Below are positions 6,029 to 13,409 of a stretch of DNA of 13,515 nt, one piece after another. This DNA is from CALBPI01 sp039814545 (GTDB lineage Bacteria; Pseudomonadota; Gammaproteobacteria; Steroidobacterales; Woeseiaceae). The notes beneath the pieces were generated by a model that saw only the letters and a list, made by a program, of their open reading frames with translations, was not told the origin of the DNA and ran no database searches. The first letter of the stretch is position 1. Each line of letters begins with the position of its first letter. The position numbers and the translations under genes are program-made. Location of the stretch: assembly GCA_039814545.1 (NCBI GenBank), contig JBCCBB010000075.1, positions 1-13,515 of the forward strand. The letters run 5' to 3'.

Positions 6029-7033
6029 TCAGTCGGCCGCCAGCGCATCCAGGCGCGCATCGCGCGCCGGCTTCTCAAGCGCACCCATCTCTTTCACGGC
6101 GGCGTAGAACCGCGCCAGGTCGCCTTCCGATTCCCGCAGCAGTCCCGCGAAGCCCACGGTGCGGTCCGCATAAAGCGCAATAGGCGCCAGCGCGGCATTG
6201 TTGTGCGGCGCAGGCAAGCGTCCGCCCAGCGCCGTCCACTCCGTCGCGAAAGCCTCGAATAACGCCGCCTTGCGCGTGCGCTTCTCCTCGTCGGTCCATT
6301 CGCCGTCGTAGACGGCCTCGAGCGCCTCGCGCAAACGCGCGATGGCCGCGCGCAGCGCCGCGCGTCGTTGCGCAAGCGATGCCGGCGCCTCGCGCCCATC
6401 CTGCGCGCGCCAACGGCGTAGACCCTCGCTGGCCACAAACGTCGCAAATGACTCGTTGAAGGCCGTGTCGCCGCGAACATAGATGACCTGGTGTGCGAGC
6501 TCGTGGAACACGAGCGACACCGTGGCGTCCTCACTGCCCGCGATCATCGTGCTCAACACCGGGTCGCGGAATCGGCCCAGCGTGGAATAGGCGCGCACCT
6601 TGCTCGTGGTCGTATCCCAGCCCGCGCGCGCGAGCCGCTCGGCATAGCGGGTGGCGTCGTCGGCCGCGTAGTACCCCCGGTAGGCCATACAGCCCACGAA
6701 CGGGTGGCACCAGCGCTTGGGCGCCAGTGAAAACTCGGGCGCGGCGAACACGTTGACGACGACGTAGTCGCGGCCCAGATCGACATAGCTCGTGTAGCTG
6801 CCATTGTCGGGCAGGCCCAGCGCGTCAATCGCAAATTGCCGTGCTTCCGTGACCACATTGAGCCGCTCGCGCACCGCATCAGGCGTCTGGGCATCGGCCA
6901 CGACCGTTTCAATAGGCTCGCGCGCGCTCATGAGCTTGAAGTGCCCTTGCGCAGCCTGAACGTAGTAGCAGCCCTGCAGCGGCAGCAGGAACGCGAGCAG
7001 TGCCACCATGCGCTTGGGTACACTGCGCACCAT
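6029..7033 (-). CDS. Putative aminopeptidase lipoprotein (PF10023-type)
   Basis: A predicted zinc metallopeptidase of the family annotated as putative aminopeptidase; its substrate is unknown to me. With start ATG 7033 it has 334 residues and a lipoprotein signal: basic n-region, hydrophobic core, then LQGC with Cys22 as the lipidation site. The zinc-binding motif HELAH is at 177-181 with Glu194 in NESFA as a likely third ligand. An alternative ATG at 7009 would leave no basic n-region, so 7033 is preferred. The open frame runs upstream to 7249, but that part is antisense to conserved cca codons and is not protein-like. ATG 7033 overlaps the cca start on the opposite strand, so its promoter must lie inside cca. 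The gene ends three bases from the NDUFA9-like stop, without room for a terminator. Confidence 0.85.
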   Translation of the reverse strand: MVRSVPKRMVALLAFLLPLQGCYYVQAAQGHFKLMSAREPIETVVADAQTPDAVRERLNVVTEARQFAIDALGLPDNGSYTSYVDLGRDYVVVNVFAAPEFSLAPKRWCHPFVGCMAYRGYYAADDATRYAERLARAGWDTTTSKVRAYSTLGRFRDPVLSTMIAGSEDATVSLVFHELAHQVIYVRGDTAFNESFATFVASEGLRRWRAQDGREAPASLAQRRAALRAAIARLREALEAVYDGEWTDEEKRTRKAALFEAFATEWTALGGRLPAPHNNAALAPIALYADRTVGFAGLLRESEGDLARFYAAVKEMGALEKPARDARLDALAAD

Positions 7034-8294
7034 GGACGCGGCAACAGACAAGCTGGAGGTGTACCTGGTCGGCGGCGCCGTGCGTGACGCGCTGCTCGGG
7101 CTCGAGGTACACGAACGCGACTGGGTGGTCGTCGGCGTTACGCCCGACGAGCTCACCGCGCGCGGCTTTCGCCAGGTGGGCAATGATTTCCCGGTGTTTT
7201 TGCACCCCGACACGAGTGAAGAATATGCACTCGCGAGAACCGAGCGCAAGACAGCGCCCGGTCACGGCGGCTTCGAGTTCGATACCGAAGCGCGCGTCAC
7301 GCTTGAGGAGGACCTCGAACGCCGCGACCTGACCATCAACGCCATTGCGCAACGTCCCGACGGCACGCTCGTCGATCCCTATGGTGGCCGTGACGACCTG
7401 GAGCAGCGCGTGCTGCGCCACGTCAGCGACGCGTTTATTGAGGACCCGCTCCGTGTACTGCGCGTTGCGCGGTTCGCGACACGACTCGCGCCGCTGGGCT
7501 TCGACATCGATGTCGCCACCATGCGGCTCATGGCCGCGATCTCGGCCTCAGGCGAGCTCGAAACGCTGTCGCCCGAGCGCGTACTCTCAGAAACCGAGCG
7601 CGCACTGAGTCACGACCAGCCTTCCGTGTACATCCGCATCCTGCGTGCCTGCGGCGCGCTCAGCGTGCTGTTCCCCGAGGTCGACGCGCTGTTCGGCGTA
7701 CCGCAGCCCACCCAATGGCATCCCGAGGTGGACTCAGGTCTGCACACGCTCATGGTGATCGATTCGGCAGCCGCGATGGGCGCCGGCACCGACGTGCGCT
7801 TCGCGGCGCTTGTGCACGACCTCGGCAAGGCCGTAACGCCCGAATCGGAATGGCCGAAACACCACGGCCACGAAGGGCGCAGCGTGCCGCTCGTCAAAGC
7901 GCTCTGCCAGCGGCTGCGCGTGCCCAAGCGCTGGCAGCGTCTGGCCGAGCACGTCGCCGAGTTCCACACGCACTGCCACCGTGCGCTCGAGCTACGCCCC
8001 AAGACGGTGGTGAAAGTACTCGAGGCCGTGGGCGCCTTCCGCGACCGCGAACACTTCGAGCGCGTGCTGCAAACCTGCGAGGCCGACGCGCGCGGTCGCC
8101 TGGGTCTCGAGGATCGGCCCTACCCGCAGGTGGACTACTTGCGGGGTGCCTGCGACGCGGCCGCAGCCGTCGACACGGCCGCGATTGCCGCCGAGGGGCA
8201 CGAAGGCAAAGCGTTTGGGGAGGCGTTGCGCCGCGAGCGTGTCACGGCCGTCGCGAACTACAAACGCCGCTACACCGAGAGCAGCAGCAAATAG
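7032..8294 (+). CDS. cca: Multifunctional CCA-adding tRNA nucleotidyltransferase with HD domain
   Basis: Adds and repairs the 3' CCA of tRNAs without a template; this long gammaproteobacterial form also has a C-terminal HD phosphohydrolase domain. It has 420 residues against 412 in E. coli and aligns throughout. Seen: GGAVRD at 14-19, the metal-binding site as ERD (Glu28, Asp30) where E. coli has DRD, DFPVFLHPDTSEEYALARTE, EEDLERRDLTINAIA, EDPLRVLRVARFATR, and HD at 262-263 in VHDLGKA with HHGHE after it. ATG 7032 gives eight residues more than E. coli at the N-terminus; ATG 7008 is the other option. Neither has a good ribosome binding site, so the start is uncertain. The last 25 bases overlap the end of uppP on the opposite strand. 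Confidence 0.93.
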   Translation: MDAATDKLEVYLVGGAVRDALLGLEVHERDWVVVGVTPDELTARGFRQVGNDFPVFLHPDTSEEYALARTERKTAPGHGGFEFDTEARVTLEEDLERRDLTINAIAQRPDGTLVDPYGGRDDLEQRVLRHVSDAFIEDPLRVLRVARFATRLAPLGFDIDVATMRLMAAISASGELETLSPERVLSETERALSHDQPSVYIRILRACGALSVLFPEVDALFGVPQPTQWHPEVDSGLHTLMVIDSAAAMGAGTDVRFAALVHDLGKAVTPESEWPKHHGHEGRSVPLVKALCQRLRVPKRWQRLAEHVAEFHTHCHRALELRPKTVVKVLEAVGAFRDREHFERVLQTCEADARGRLGLEDRPYPQVDYLRGACDAAAAVDTAAIAAEGHEGKAFGEALRRERVTAVANYKRRYTESSSK

Positions 8295-9085
8295 ATGATC
8301 ACAGCCGCGAGCGCGAGCCGGTAAAGCATGAACGGCAGCATGCCGATGCGCGCGATAAAGCGCAGGAAGAAGGCGATCGTCAGGTAAGCGACGACAGCCG
8401 ATAGCACCGTACCCACGACCAGGGCCCGCCAATCAACGGCGCCCGGCGTCTGCAACAAGTCGAGCGTGGTCAGACCACCCGCGAGTACGATCACAGGGAT
8501 CGACAGCAGGAACGAGAACCGCGCCGCGGCTTGCGGTGTGAAATTGAGTGCAAAGCCCGCCGTCATGGTGATACCACTGCGCGACGTCCCGGGCACGAGC
8601 GCCAGGATCTGGGCCACACCGATAATGATCGCGTCGCGCAGATTCATGCCGTCGAGCGCCCGCTTGCGCGTGTTGAGCGCGTAAGTCAGCCAGAGCAACA
8701 CTCCGAAAAACGCCGTCGCGATGGCGATAACCAGCGGGTCGCGCAGGCTACCCTCAATGAAGTCCTTGCCGACCAGACCCGCAATACCCACGGGAATCGT
8801 GCCGATGATGATGTACCAGGCGATGCGCGCGTCCTGGCGTTGCGCCTCGGGCGCACCCGGCGACCACTGCTTGAAAAACGCGAGGCTCATGCGCAGCAGG
8901 TCGTCGCGGAAGTACCAGACGACGGCGATTAGCGTGCCGACATGAACCGCGACATCAAATGCCAGCCCCTGGTCTTCCCAACTGAGCAACGAGGGCGCAA
9001 GCACGAGGTGGCCGCTCGAAGAAATGGGCAAAAACTCGGTGATGCCCTGCACGATGGCCAGCACAATGATCTGCAGCAGCGTCAC
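8270..9085 (-). CDS. uppP: Undecaprenyl-diphosphatase
   Basis: Removes a phosphate from undecaprenyl diphosphate at the cytoplasmic membrane to regenerate the lipid carrier for peptidoglycan and other surface polymers; its overproduction gives bacitracin resistance (also called BacA). The 271-residue protein is strongly hydrophobic with several membrane spans. It carries both family signatures: GITEFLPISSSGH at 14-26 with Glu17, and LVPGTSRSG at 163-171 with the essential arginine. Length matches the family (E. coli 273). It starts with GTG 9085, which overlaps the TGA of the upstream methyltransferase gene by four bases (GTGA), so the pair is likely one operon. Its 3' end overlaps cca by 25 bp. 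Confidence 0.95.
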   Translation of the reverse strand: MTLLQIIVLAIVQGITEFLPISSSGHLVLAPSLLSWEDQGLAFDVAVHVGTLIAVVWYFRDDLLRMSLAFFKQWSPGAPEAQRQDARIAWYIIIGTIPVGIAGLVGKDFIEGSLRDPLVIAIATAFFGVLLWLTYALNTRKRALDGMNLRDAIIIGVAQILALVPGTSRSGITMTAGFALNFTPQAAARFSFLLSIPVIVLAGGLTTLDLLQTPGAVDWRALVVGTVLSAVVAYLTIAFFLRFIARIGMLPFMLYRLALAAVIIYLLLLSV

Positions 9086-10251
9086 AGGCGGCCCCCAAAG
9101 TCCCGGCCCGAAAAGCCCGTGAGCTTGGTGCCCAGACCGCGCGCGAAACCCATAACGCGGAAGCGTTCGCCCATGCCTCCCGGCAGTGTCAGCTCGCGCG
9201 CCTCGGCCGCGATGCGCCGATCGCGTCCGCGTTCCTCGAGCATCTCTACGAGTCCGCCACCCAGCAGGAATTGCGACTGCGTGGTGTAGCCGATGTAGTC
9301 GAGCCCCGCGGCATCGAGTGCCTCGGCCGTGCGGCTGAAGTCGACCCAGGCCGTGATGTCCTGGATGCCGACATTGATGAACGCGTCATCGTGCACGTGG
9401 TGACGGAAGTGGCAGGTCAGCGTGCCGCGCGTGCGCTCGGCGCCGTAGTAGTCGTTGCGGCCGTAGCCGTAGTCTGAAAATAACACCGCGCCGCGCTTGA
9501 GCCGGCCGGCCGCCGCGCGAAGCCAGGCTTCGAGCATCATGCAGTATTCGCTTTCGTAGCCTTCGGGCAATCGCTGGCCAAGCTGACGCTGTAACTGCTC
9601 GATATTTCCGGCCAAGGCAGTGCTTGCCGGCGCCCAACGCGGCTTCATATCGAGGTCATCGCAGCCCACCACGAGTTGCTGCACGCCGTCCGCCGCGATG
9701 CGGAACCGCTCGACGGGCAAGGCATCGAGCACCTCATTGCCGATCGCGACACCGGCCCACGATGCCGTAGGCGGCGTATCGTCCCAGCGCACGCGATCGA
9801 CGAGCTCGGGCACACGTCGCATCAGCAGCGAGCGTTGCCGGTCGCGAAGATCGGCCGAGACTTCCACGATGCGATAGGTCTCGGGCAGCGCATCACGTTT
9901 CTCGAGTGCCGCGAGCACGCCGGCCGCGAGCCGACCACTACCGGCGCCAAACTCGATGATGTCGCCACCCGTCTCGCTGATCACGGCCGCACACTGGCGC
10001 GCGAGCACCTTGGCAAACAGGTTGCCGCGCTCAGGGGCTGTGATGAAGTCGCCTACAGCGCCAAATTTGGTGCTGCCCGCCGTGTAGTAACCGATGCCGG
10101 GCGCATAGAGCGCGAGCGCCATGTACTCGGAGAACGGCACGTTGCCGCCCGAGGCCAGGATCTTCTCAGCGATGTGCTCTCGCACGACATCCTCGTGCGC
10201 AGCGCTGAGTGCGTCCGGCTCAGGCAAGCTGTGGCGGGCAGAATCGGGCAC
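9082..10251 (-). CDS. SAM-dependent methyltransferase, MidA/NDUFAF7 family (PF02636)
   Basis: A class I SAM-dependent methyltransferase of the DUF185 family. Its mitochondrial relative NDUFAF7 methylates an arginine of a complex I subunit; the bacterial target is not established to my knowledge. The 389 residues include YMALALYAPGIGYY (43-56), GDFITAPE (67-74), the SAM-binding loop EFGAGSG (100-106), GNEVLDALPVERF and DYGYGRNDYY, all typical of the family. Start is GTG 10251; no clear ribosome binding site and no earlier ATG was seen. It is the first gene of a pair with uppP (4-bp overlap) and begins about 50 bp after a perfect hairpin that separates it from the S41 protease gene. Confidence 0.88.
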   Translation of the reverse strand: MPDSARHSLPEPDALSAAHEDVVREHIAEKILASGGNVPFSEYMALALYAPGIGYYTAGSTKFGAVGDFITAPERGNLFAKVLARQCAAVISETGGDIIEFGAGSGRLAAGVLAALEKRDALPETYRIVEVSADLRDRQRSLLMRRVPELVDRVRWDDTPPTASWAGVAIGNEVLDALPVERFRIAADGVQQLVVGCDDLDMKPRWAPASTALAGNIEQLQRQLGQRLPEGYESEYCMMLEAWLRAAAGRLKRGAVLFSDYGYGRNDYYGAERTRGTLTCHFRHHVHDDAFINVGIQDITAWVDFSRTAEALDAAGLDYIGYTTQSQFLLGGGLVEMLEERGRDRRIAAEARELTLPGGMGERFRVMGFARGLGTKLTGFSGRDFGGRL

Positions 10252-10301
10252 GTACGACAGGCCCCCGAGGGCGGGTGTAGCGGGGTCGCGATTGTCGCAC
10301 A

Positions 10302-10331
10302 GCCACCGCGCGGCTGCTGCCGCGCGGTGGC
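10302..10331 (-). terminator. Perfect 13-bp hairpin between the S41 protease gene and midA-like gene
   Basis: Arms GCCACCGCGCGGC (10302-10314) and GCCGCGCGGTGGC (10319-10331) pair perfectly around a 4-nt loop. It begins 6 nt after the stop of the S41 protease gene. There is no T tract on either strand, so it may be a terminator of non-classical type, a 3'-end stabiliser, or a processing site between genes. Confidence 0.45.
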
Positions 10332-10337
10332 CTGCAA

Positions 10338-11678
10338 TCAGAAGACGTAAGCGTTGGCTTCGGCCGCGTTCCGCGCGGCGGGCGGGCGGAACTTCGAGGC
10401 CGTGGGGCTCGGCTTATTAATGTCCTGCGCGCTAACGACAGGGCAGGCGCCCGTGGACAGCAACTCCAGCGCTGCGGCGGTCGACGGGTCGGCCTGGCTG
10501 CCAACTTCAGTCGTGAAGTCATCGTCGGCCTGGCAGTCGACGGGCAACCCGTCGAAGTACTGACCCTGGCCGAGACTGTTGACAGTCTCAAAGGCCGTCG
10601 GGCGCAGGATCTTGGTGTCGTTGCAGAACGTGGCACCAATCTGGCCCACAGGCTTACCGAACGTGTCAGAGCCCACGAGATCGACCGAGGCCACGGGTTC
10701 GAGGCTGTTGATCACGAGCTCACTGGCCGAAGCCGAACCGCCGGTCGTGATGAAGACCAAGCGCGAGGTACTCAGCGAGTTGGCGCGCTGCTGGAACAGA
10801 TCTGTGCGGTTGTTGATCTCGTTGTCTTCATTGAAGCGCGTCTCCGAGAACACCTGGCCGCTGGCGATGAAGCCGCCAAGCAGATCGCCGAAAAATTCTG
10901 CGGTGTCGACGCGGCCGCCACCGTTGTAGCGCAAGTCGATGATCAGATCCGTGATGCCCGCGGTGTTGAAGTCCGCGAATGCCGCATCAAGCTGGTCGTT
11001 GGCCGTGCTGATGAACGTCGAGAACTCGAGGTAGCCGTAGGTGGAGCCGCCAATCGTGTAAGTGCGGGTCTGCGGCACCGGGTCGATCGTGAACGTCGTC
11101 TTGGTCAGGACGGCATCAAACTCGCTGTTATCGAGGTTGCGGATGCGAAGCGTGCGCACAACACCCTCTTCCGAGGGACCAAAAGCCGCACCGAGACCGT
11201 CGCCGGCAAGCAGTGTGGCGACGTCAACACCGTCCACCTGCAGCAAGCGCTGTCCGCGCGAGAGGCCGCCGGCAGCGGCAGGGCTTCCCGAGAAGACACG
11301 GAGAAACCGGACATCGTTGGTGGCTTCGTCAACGAGTGAGCTCGTGAATCCGAATCCGACGAATTCGCCTTCATTGAAAAATGCCGCGTCGGCTGCCGCG
11401 CTGTCGATGAAGCTGAACCGGTCCAGCGGCTCAAACGAGGTCAGGAAGACGAGCAGCTCTTCCGCCGTTGCGTAGGCCGACAGATCGACATCCGCGGGCA
11501 ACTGCGTGTTCCAGAACCAGATGTCACGCATGGTGTTGAGGACAAACGTCTTCTCGTCATCAACGGTACAGCTGCCGCCGCCGACACCACCGCCCGCAAA
11601 CCCACCGCCGTCGCTGCCGCCACCGCAGCCCACGGCCAGCGCCGAGAGGGTTACCACCAATATTTGTCGAAACTTCAT
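10338..11678 (-). CDS. S41-family (C-terminal processing type) peptidase, predicted lipoprotein
   Basis: A serine protease of the tail-specific/CtpA type, using a Ser-Lys dyad. The 446 residues start with a lipoprotein signal ending in LAVGC (Cys18), followed by a Gly-rich linker to about residue 36; the residue after Cys is Gly, so sorting to the outer membrane is likely. A PDZ-like region lies around 95-175 (VGFGFTSSL, SPAAAGGLSRGQRLLQVDG). The peptidase core has DLRYNGGG, the nucleophile Ser317 in GGSASASE and Lys342 in TFGKPVG, the same 25-residue spacing as E. coli Prc and D1 protease. Start: ATG 11678 begins the signal peptide; ATG 11702 and TTG 11708 are in-frame alternatives. Substrate unknown. 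A CRP-type site lies upstream, and a hairpin follows the stop. Confidence 0.88.
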   Translation of the reverse strand: MKFRQILVVTLSALAVGCGGGSDGGGFAGGGVGGGSCTVDDEKTFVLNTMRDIWFWNTQLPADVDLSAYATAEELLVFLTSFEPLDRFSFIDSAAADAAFFNEGEFVGFGFTSSLVDEATNDVRFLRVFSGSPAAAGGLSRGQRLLQVDGVDVATLLAGDGLGAAFGPSEEGVVRTLRIRNLDNSEFDAVLTKTTFTIDPVPQTRTYTIGGSTYGYLEFSTFISTANDQLDAAFADFNTAGITDLIIDLRYNGGGRVDTAEFFGDLLGGFIASGQVFSETRFNEDNEINNRTDLFQQRANSLSTSRLVFITTGGSASASELVINSLEPVASVDLVGSDTFGKPVGQIGATFCNDTKILRPTAFETVNSLGQGQYFDGLPVDCQADDDFTTEVGSQADPSTAAALELLSTGACPVVSAQDINKPSPTASKFRPPAARNAAEANAYVF

Positions 11679-11708
11679 GGACACGCCCCGATATTCGTTC
11701 ATTGCCAA

Positions 11709-11714
11709 ATTCTA
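11709..11714 (-). promoter_or_regulatory. Possible -10 element of the S41 protease gene
   Basis: The minus strand reads TAGAAT (5 of 6 to TATAAT) 30 bp before ATG 11678, but no good -35 stands 16-18 bp upstream. A -10 without a -35 is what an activator-dependent promoter often shows, which fits the CRP-like site about 50 bp upstream. Confidence 0.4.
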
Positions 11715-11745
11715 GCGTCATTTGCCCGGGCGTCGGCCCGGACCG

Positions 11746-11761
11746 TGTGACGTCAATCACA
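11746..11761. promoter_or_regulatory. CRP/Vfr-type binding site upstream of the S41 protease gene
   Basis: TGTGACGTCAATCACA contains both half-sites of the CRP consensus TGTGA-N6-TCACA without mismatch. It also contains the palindrome TGACGTCA. It lies in the gap between folB and the S41 gene, centred about 52 bp from the start site implied by TAGAAT at 11709-11714. cAMP-dependent control of the protease is inferred. Confidence 0.6.
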
Positions 11762-11768
11762 TAATGAG

Positions 11769-11782
11769 ACCGCAGATGCGGT
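11769..11782 (-). terminator. Short hairpin after folB
   Basis: ACCGC and GCGGT pair around a 4-nt loop, starting 3 nt after the folB stop. In the folB direction no T run follows; on the plus strand GTTTTATT follows. It may be a weak bidirectional terminator ending the tsaD-folB transcript. Confidence 0.35.
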
Positions 11783-11785
11783 GTT

Positions 11786-12139
11786 TTATTGCGCCTGGCG
11801 CTCTATTTCGATGGCCACGGTTCTCGCAGCGCGGACAGCCCCCGGCTTGGCCACGCGCACCGAGACGCGCGAGACGCCAAATTCCGCGAGCACGAGCTGC
11901 GCGATGCCCTCAGCCAGGCGCTCGATGAGCACGGCCTGCGTATCAACGACATAGGCCTCGACGCGTTCCGCGACGGCCGCGTAATTTACCGCGTCCTCGA
12001 GCCCATCGCTGGCGGCAGCTTTGCTGATGTCCGTATCCATGGCGAGGTCCACAACCAGCTTCTGCGTGATGTGGCGTTCCCACTCCCAGGCGCCGATGAC
12101 GCAGGTGATCTCAAGACCTTCAATAACGACGCGATCCAT
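11786..12139 (-). CDS. folB: Dihydroneopterin aldolase
   Basis: Converts 7,8-dihydroneopterin to 6-hydroxymethyl-7,8-dihydropterin and glycolaldehyde in cytoplasmic folate synthesis. The 117 residues align end to end with E. coli FolB (about 120). They include DRVVIEGLEITCVIGAWEWE with the conserved Glu21, TQKLVVDL, VNYAAVAE, LIERLAEGIA and the catalytic-lysine motif KPGAV near residue 99. ATG 12139 shares its first base with the last base of the tsaD stop (TGATG), so translation is coupled. The frame is open upstream to 12187, but that part lies within tsaD and lacks family features. A hairpin follows the stop. Confidence 0.93.
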   Translation of the reverse strand: MDRVVIEGLEITCVIGAWEWERHITQKLVVDLAMDTDISKAAASDGLEDAVNYAAVAERVEAYVVDTQAVLIERLAEGIAQLVLAEFGVSRVSVRVAKPGAVRAARTVAIEIERQAQ

Positions 12140-13206
12140 CAGGCCACTCGCTTGCGACGTTCGGGCAGCGGGGTGCCCAGTGGCCAACGCGGTGCCGCAC
12201 CAATGGGCAAGCCTTTGCCGCCGGCTTCGGCCCGCAGCACACCGGCGAGCGCAATCATGGCGCCATTGTCCGTACAGTACTCAGGCCTAGGGTAATAGAC
12301 GCGCGCGCCGCAGGTATCACAGGCCTCAGCCAGTGCGGCGCGCAAGGCGCGATTGGCGCCAACCCCGCCGGCCACCACGAGCCTTTCGCATCCGGTTTGC
12401 GCCAACGCCCGTTCACACTTCTTCGTCAGCGTCTCGACGATTGCGGCCTGGAACGACGCGGCCACATCGGCCCGATCTGCGTCCGACAACGTGCTGCCGG
12501 GCTGCGGTGGCTGATCACCGGCCACGCCCTGCAGCTCGCGAACCACCATCAGCACGGCCGTCTTGAGCCCAGAAAAACTGAAGTCGAGCCCCGGGCGGTT
12601 GAGCATGGGCCGCGGCAGCTTGAAGCGCGTGGCGCAGCCCGCCTCGGCCAGCGCCGACAGCGCCGGGCCACCCGGGTACGCCAGCCCCAGCAGTTTGGCC
12701 GTCTTGTCGAAAGCTTCGCCCGCAGCATCATCAAGCGTGGTGCCAATCACCTCGTATTGGCCCACCGCAGCAACATCCACGAGCATCGAGTGCCCGCCTG
12801 AAACCAGCAGCGCGACGAAGGGGTATTGCGGTGCATCGGCCTCGAGCATGGGTGCCAGCAGATGCGCCTCCATGTGATGCACTGGGATCGTGGGCTTGCC
12901 GAGCGCCCGTGCAAGCCCCGTGGCGTAGCAGGCCCCGACAAGCAGAGCACCAACGAGGCCCGGCCCGGCCGTGTAGGCAATGGCGTCCAGCGCCTCGGCG
13001 GGCGTGTCCGCGGCCTCAAGCACCTGCTCGACCATCGGGGCGAGCTTGGCCAGGTGGTCGCGCGAGGCCAGCTCGGGCACGACACCGCCGTACTCGGCGT
13101 GCCGCGCGATCTGGCTGTGCAGCGCCTGCGCCAGCAAGCCCTGGTCGCTGTCGTAGACGGCGACCCCGGTTTCGTCGCAGCTCGTTTCGATTCCCAATAC
13201 CCGCAT
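12139..13206 (-). CDS. tsaD: tRNA N6-adenosine threonylcarbamoyltransferase
   Basis: Catalytic subunit that, with TsaB and TsaE, transfers the threonylcarbamoyl group to A37 of tRNAs reading ANN codons (t6A), in the cytoplasm. The 355 residues begin MRVLGIETSCDETGVAVYD, the ASKHA nucleotide-binding fold with Asp11. Metal-binding His111 and His115 sit in HHMEAH at the same positions as in E. coli. VSGGHSML, FDKTAKLLGL, FSFSGLKTA, VAGGVGANRALR and YCTDNGAMIA follow. It is longer than the E. coli protein (337), with a basic C-terminal tail (PERRKRVA). The start has only a weak GGA nearby. Its stop overlaps folB; it is divergent from rpsU across 203 bp, a common gammaproteobacterial arrangement. 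Confidence 0.96.
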   Translation of the reverse strand: MRVLGIETSCDETGVAVYDSDQGLLAQALHSQIARHAEYGGVVPELASRDHLAKLAPMVEQVLEAADTPAEALDAIAYTAGPGLVGALLVGACYATGLARALGKPTIPVHHMEAHLLAPMLEADAPQYPFVALLVSGGHSMLVDVAAVGQYEVIGTTLDDAAGEAFDKTAKLLGLAYPGGPALSALAEAGCATRFKLPRPMLNRPGLDFSFSGLKTAVLMVVRELQGVAGDQPPQPGSTLSDADRADVAASFQAAIVETLTKKCERALAQTGCERLVVAGGVGANRALRAALAEACDTCGARVYYPRPEYCTDNGAMIALAGVLRAEAGGKGLPIGAAPRWPLGTPLPERRKRVA

Positions 13207-13235
13207 TTGACGTCCATTTTGGCCGTTCGAGGCGC

Positions 13236-13265
13236 TTTACAGGCCCCGTCCGGCGTTTGTATACT
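13236..13265 (+). promoter_or_regulatory. Sigma-70 promoter of rpsU
   Basis: TTTACA (13236-13241) and TATACT (13260-13265) each match consensus at 5 of 6 positions with an 18-bp spacer. Predicted start is near 13272, giving rpsU a leader of about 138 nt. No equally good promoter for tsaD was seen on the other strand. Confidence 0.6.
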
Positions 13266-13279
13266 TAGCGGTCTTTGCC

Positions 13280-13378
13280 CCCGCATGCGGGTGGCCACCC
13301 TGCGCCTGGCACCAACTTGGTCACCATGTTGGCCGCCGCCAGGGTCAACCGAATACCACTGACCGAGCCCTGCGGGGC
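13280..13378 (+). promoter_or_regulatory. Palindrome-rich leader of rpsU
   Basis: Two 12-bp palindromes, CCCGCATGCGGG (13280-13291) and GGGTGGCCACCC (13289-13300), share the same GGG, so their pairings exclude each other. Next is a long stem: CCTGGC (13305-13310) with GCCAGG (13338-13343), and inside it CCAAC (13312-13316) with GTTGG (13328-13332). Last is GCCC-TGCG-GGGC (13367-13378). The ribosome binding site AAGGA follows. Ribosomal protein operons are often controlled through such leaders; whether this one is regulated is inference. Confidence 0.4.
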
Positions 13379-13409
13379 CCGTCACCGACTACGAAGGATA
13401 GGCGATCAC

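Noticed and set aside
7034..7249. Longer N-terminus of the aminopeptidase lipoprotein
   Set aside because: The upstream part is the antisense of conserved cca sequence and would bury the lipoprotein signal.
12140..12187. Upstream extension of folB
   Set aside because: FolB homology begins at ATG 12139; the extension overlaps tsaD codons and adds no family sequence.
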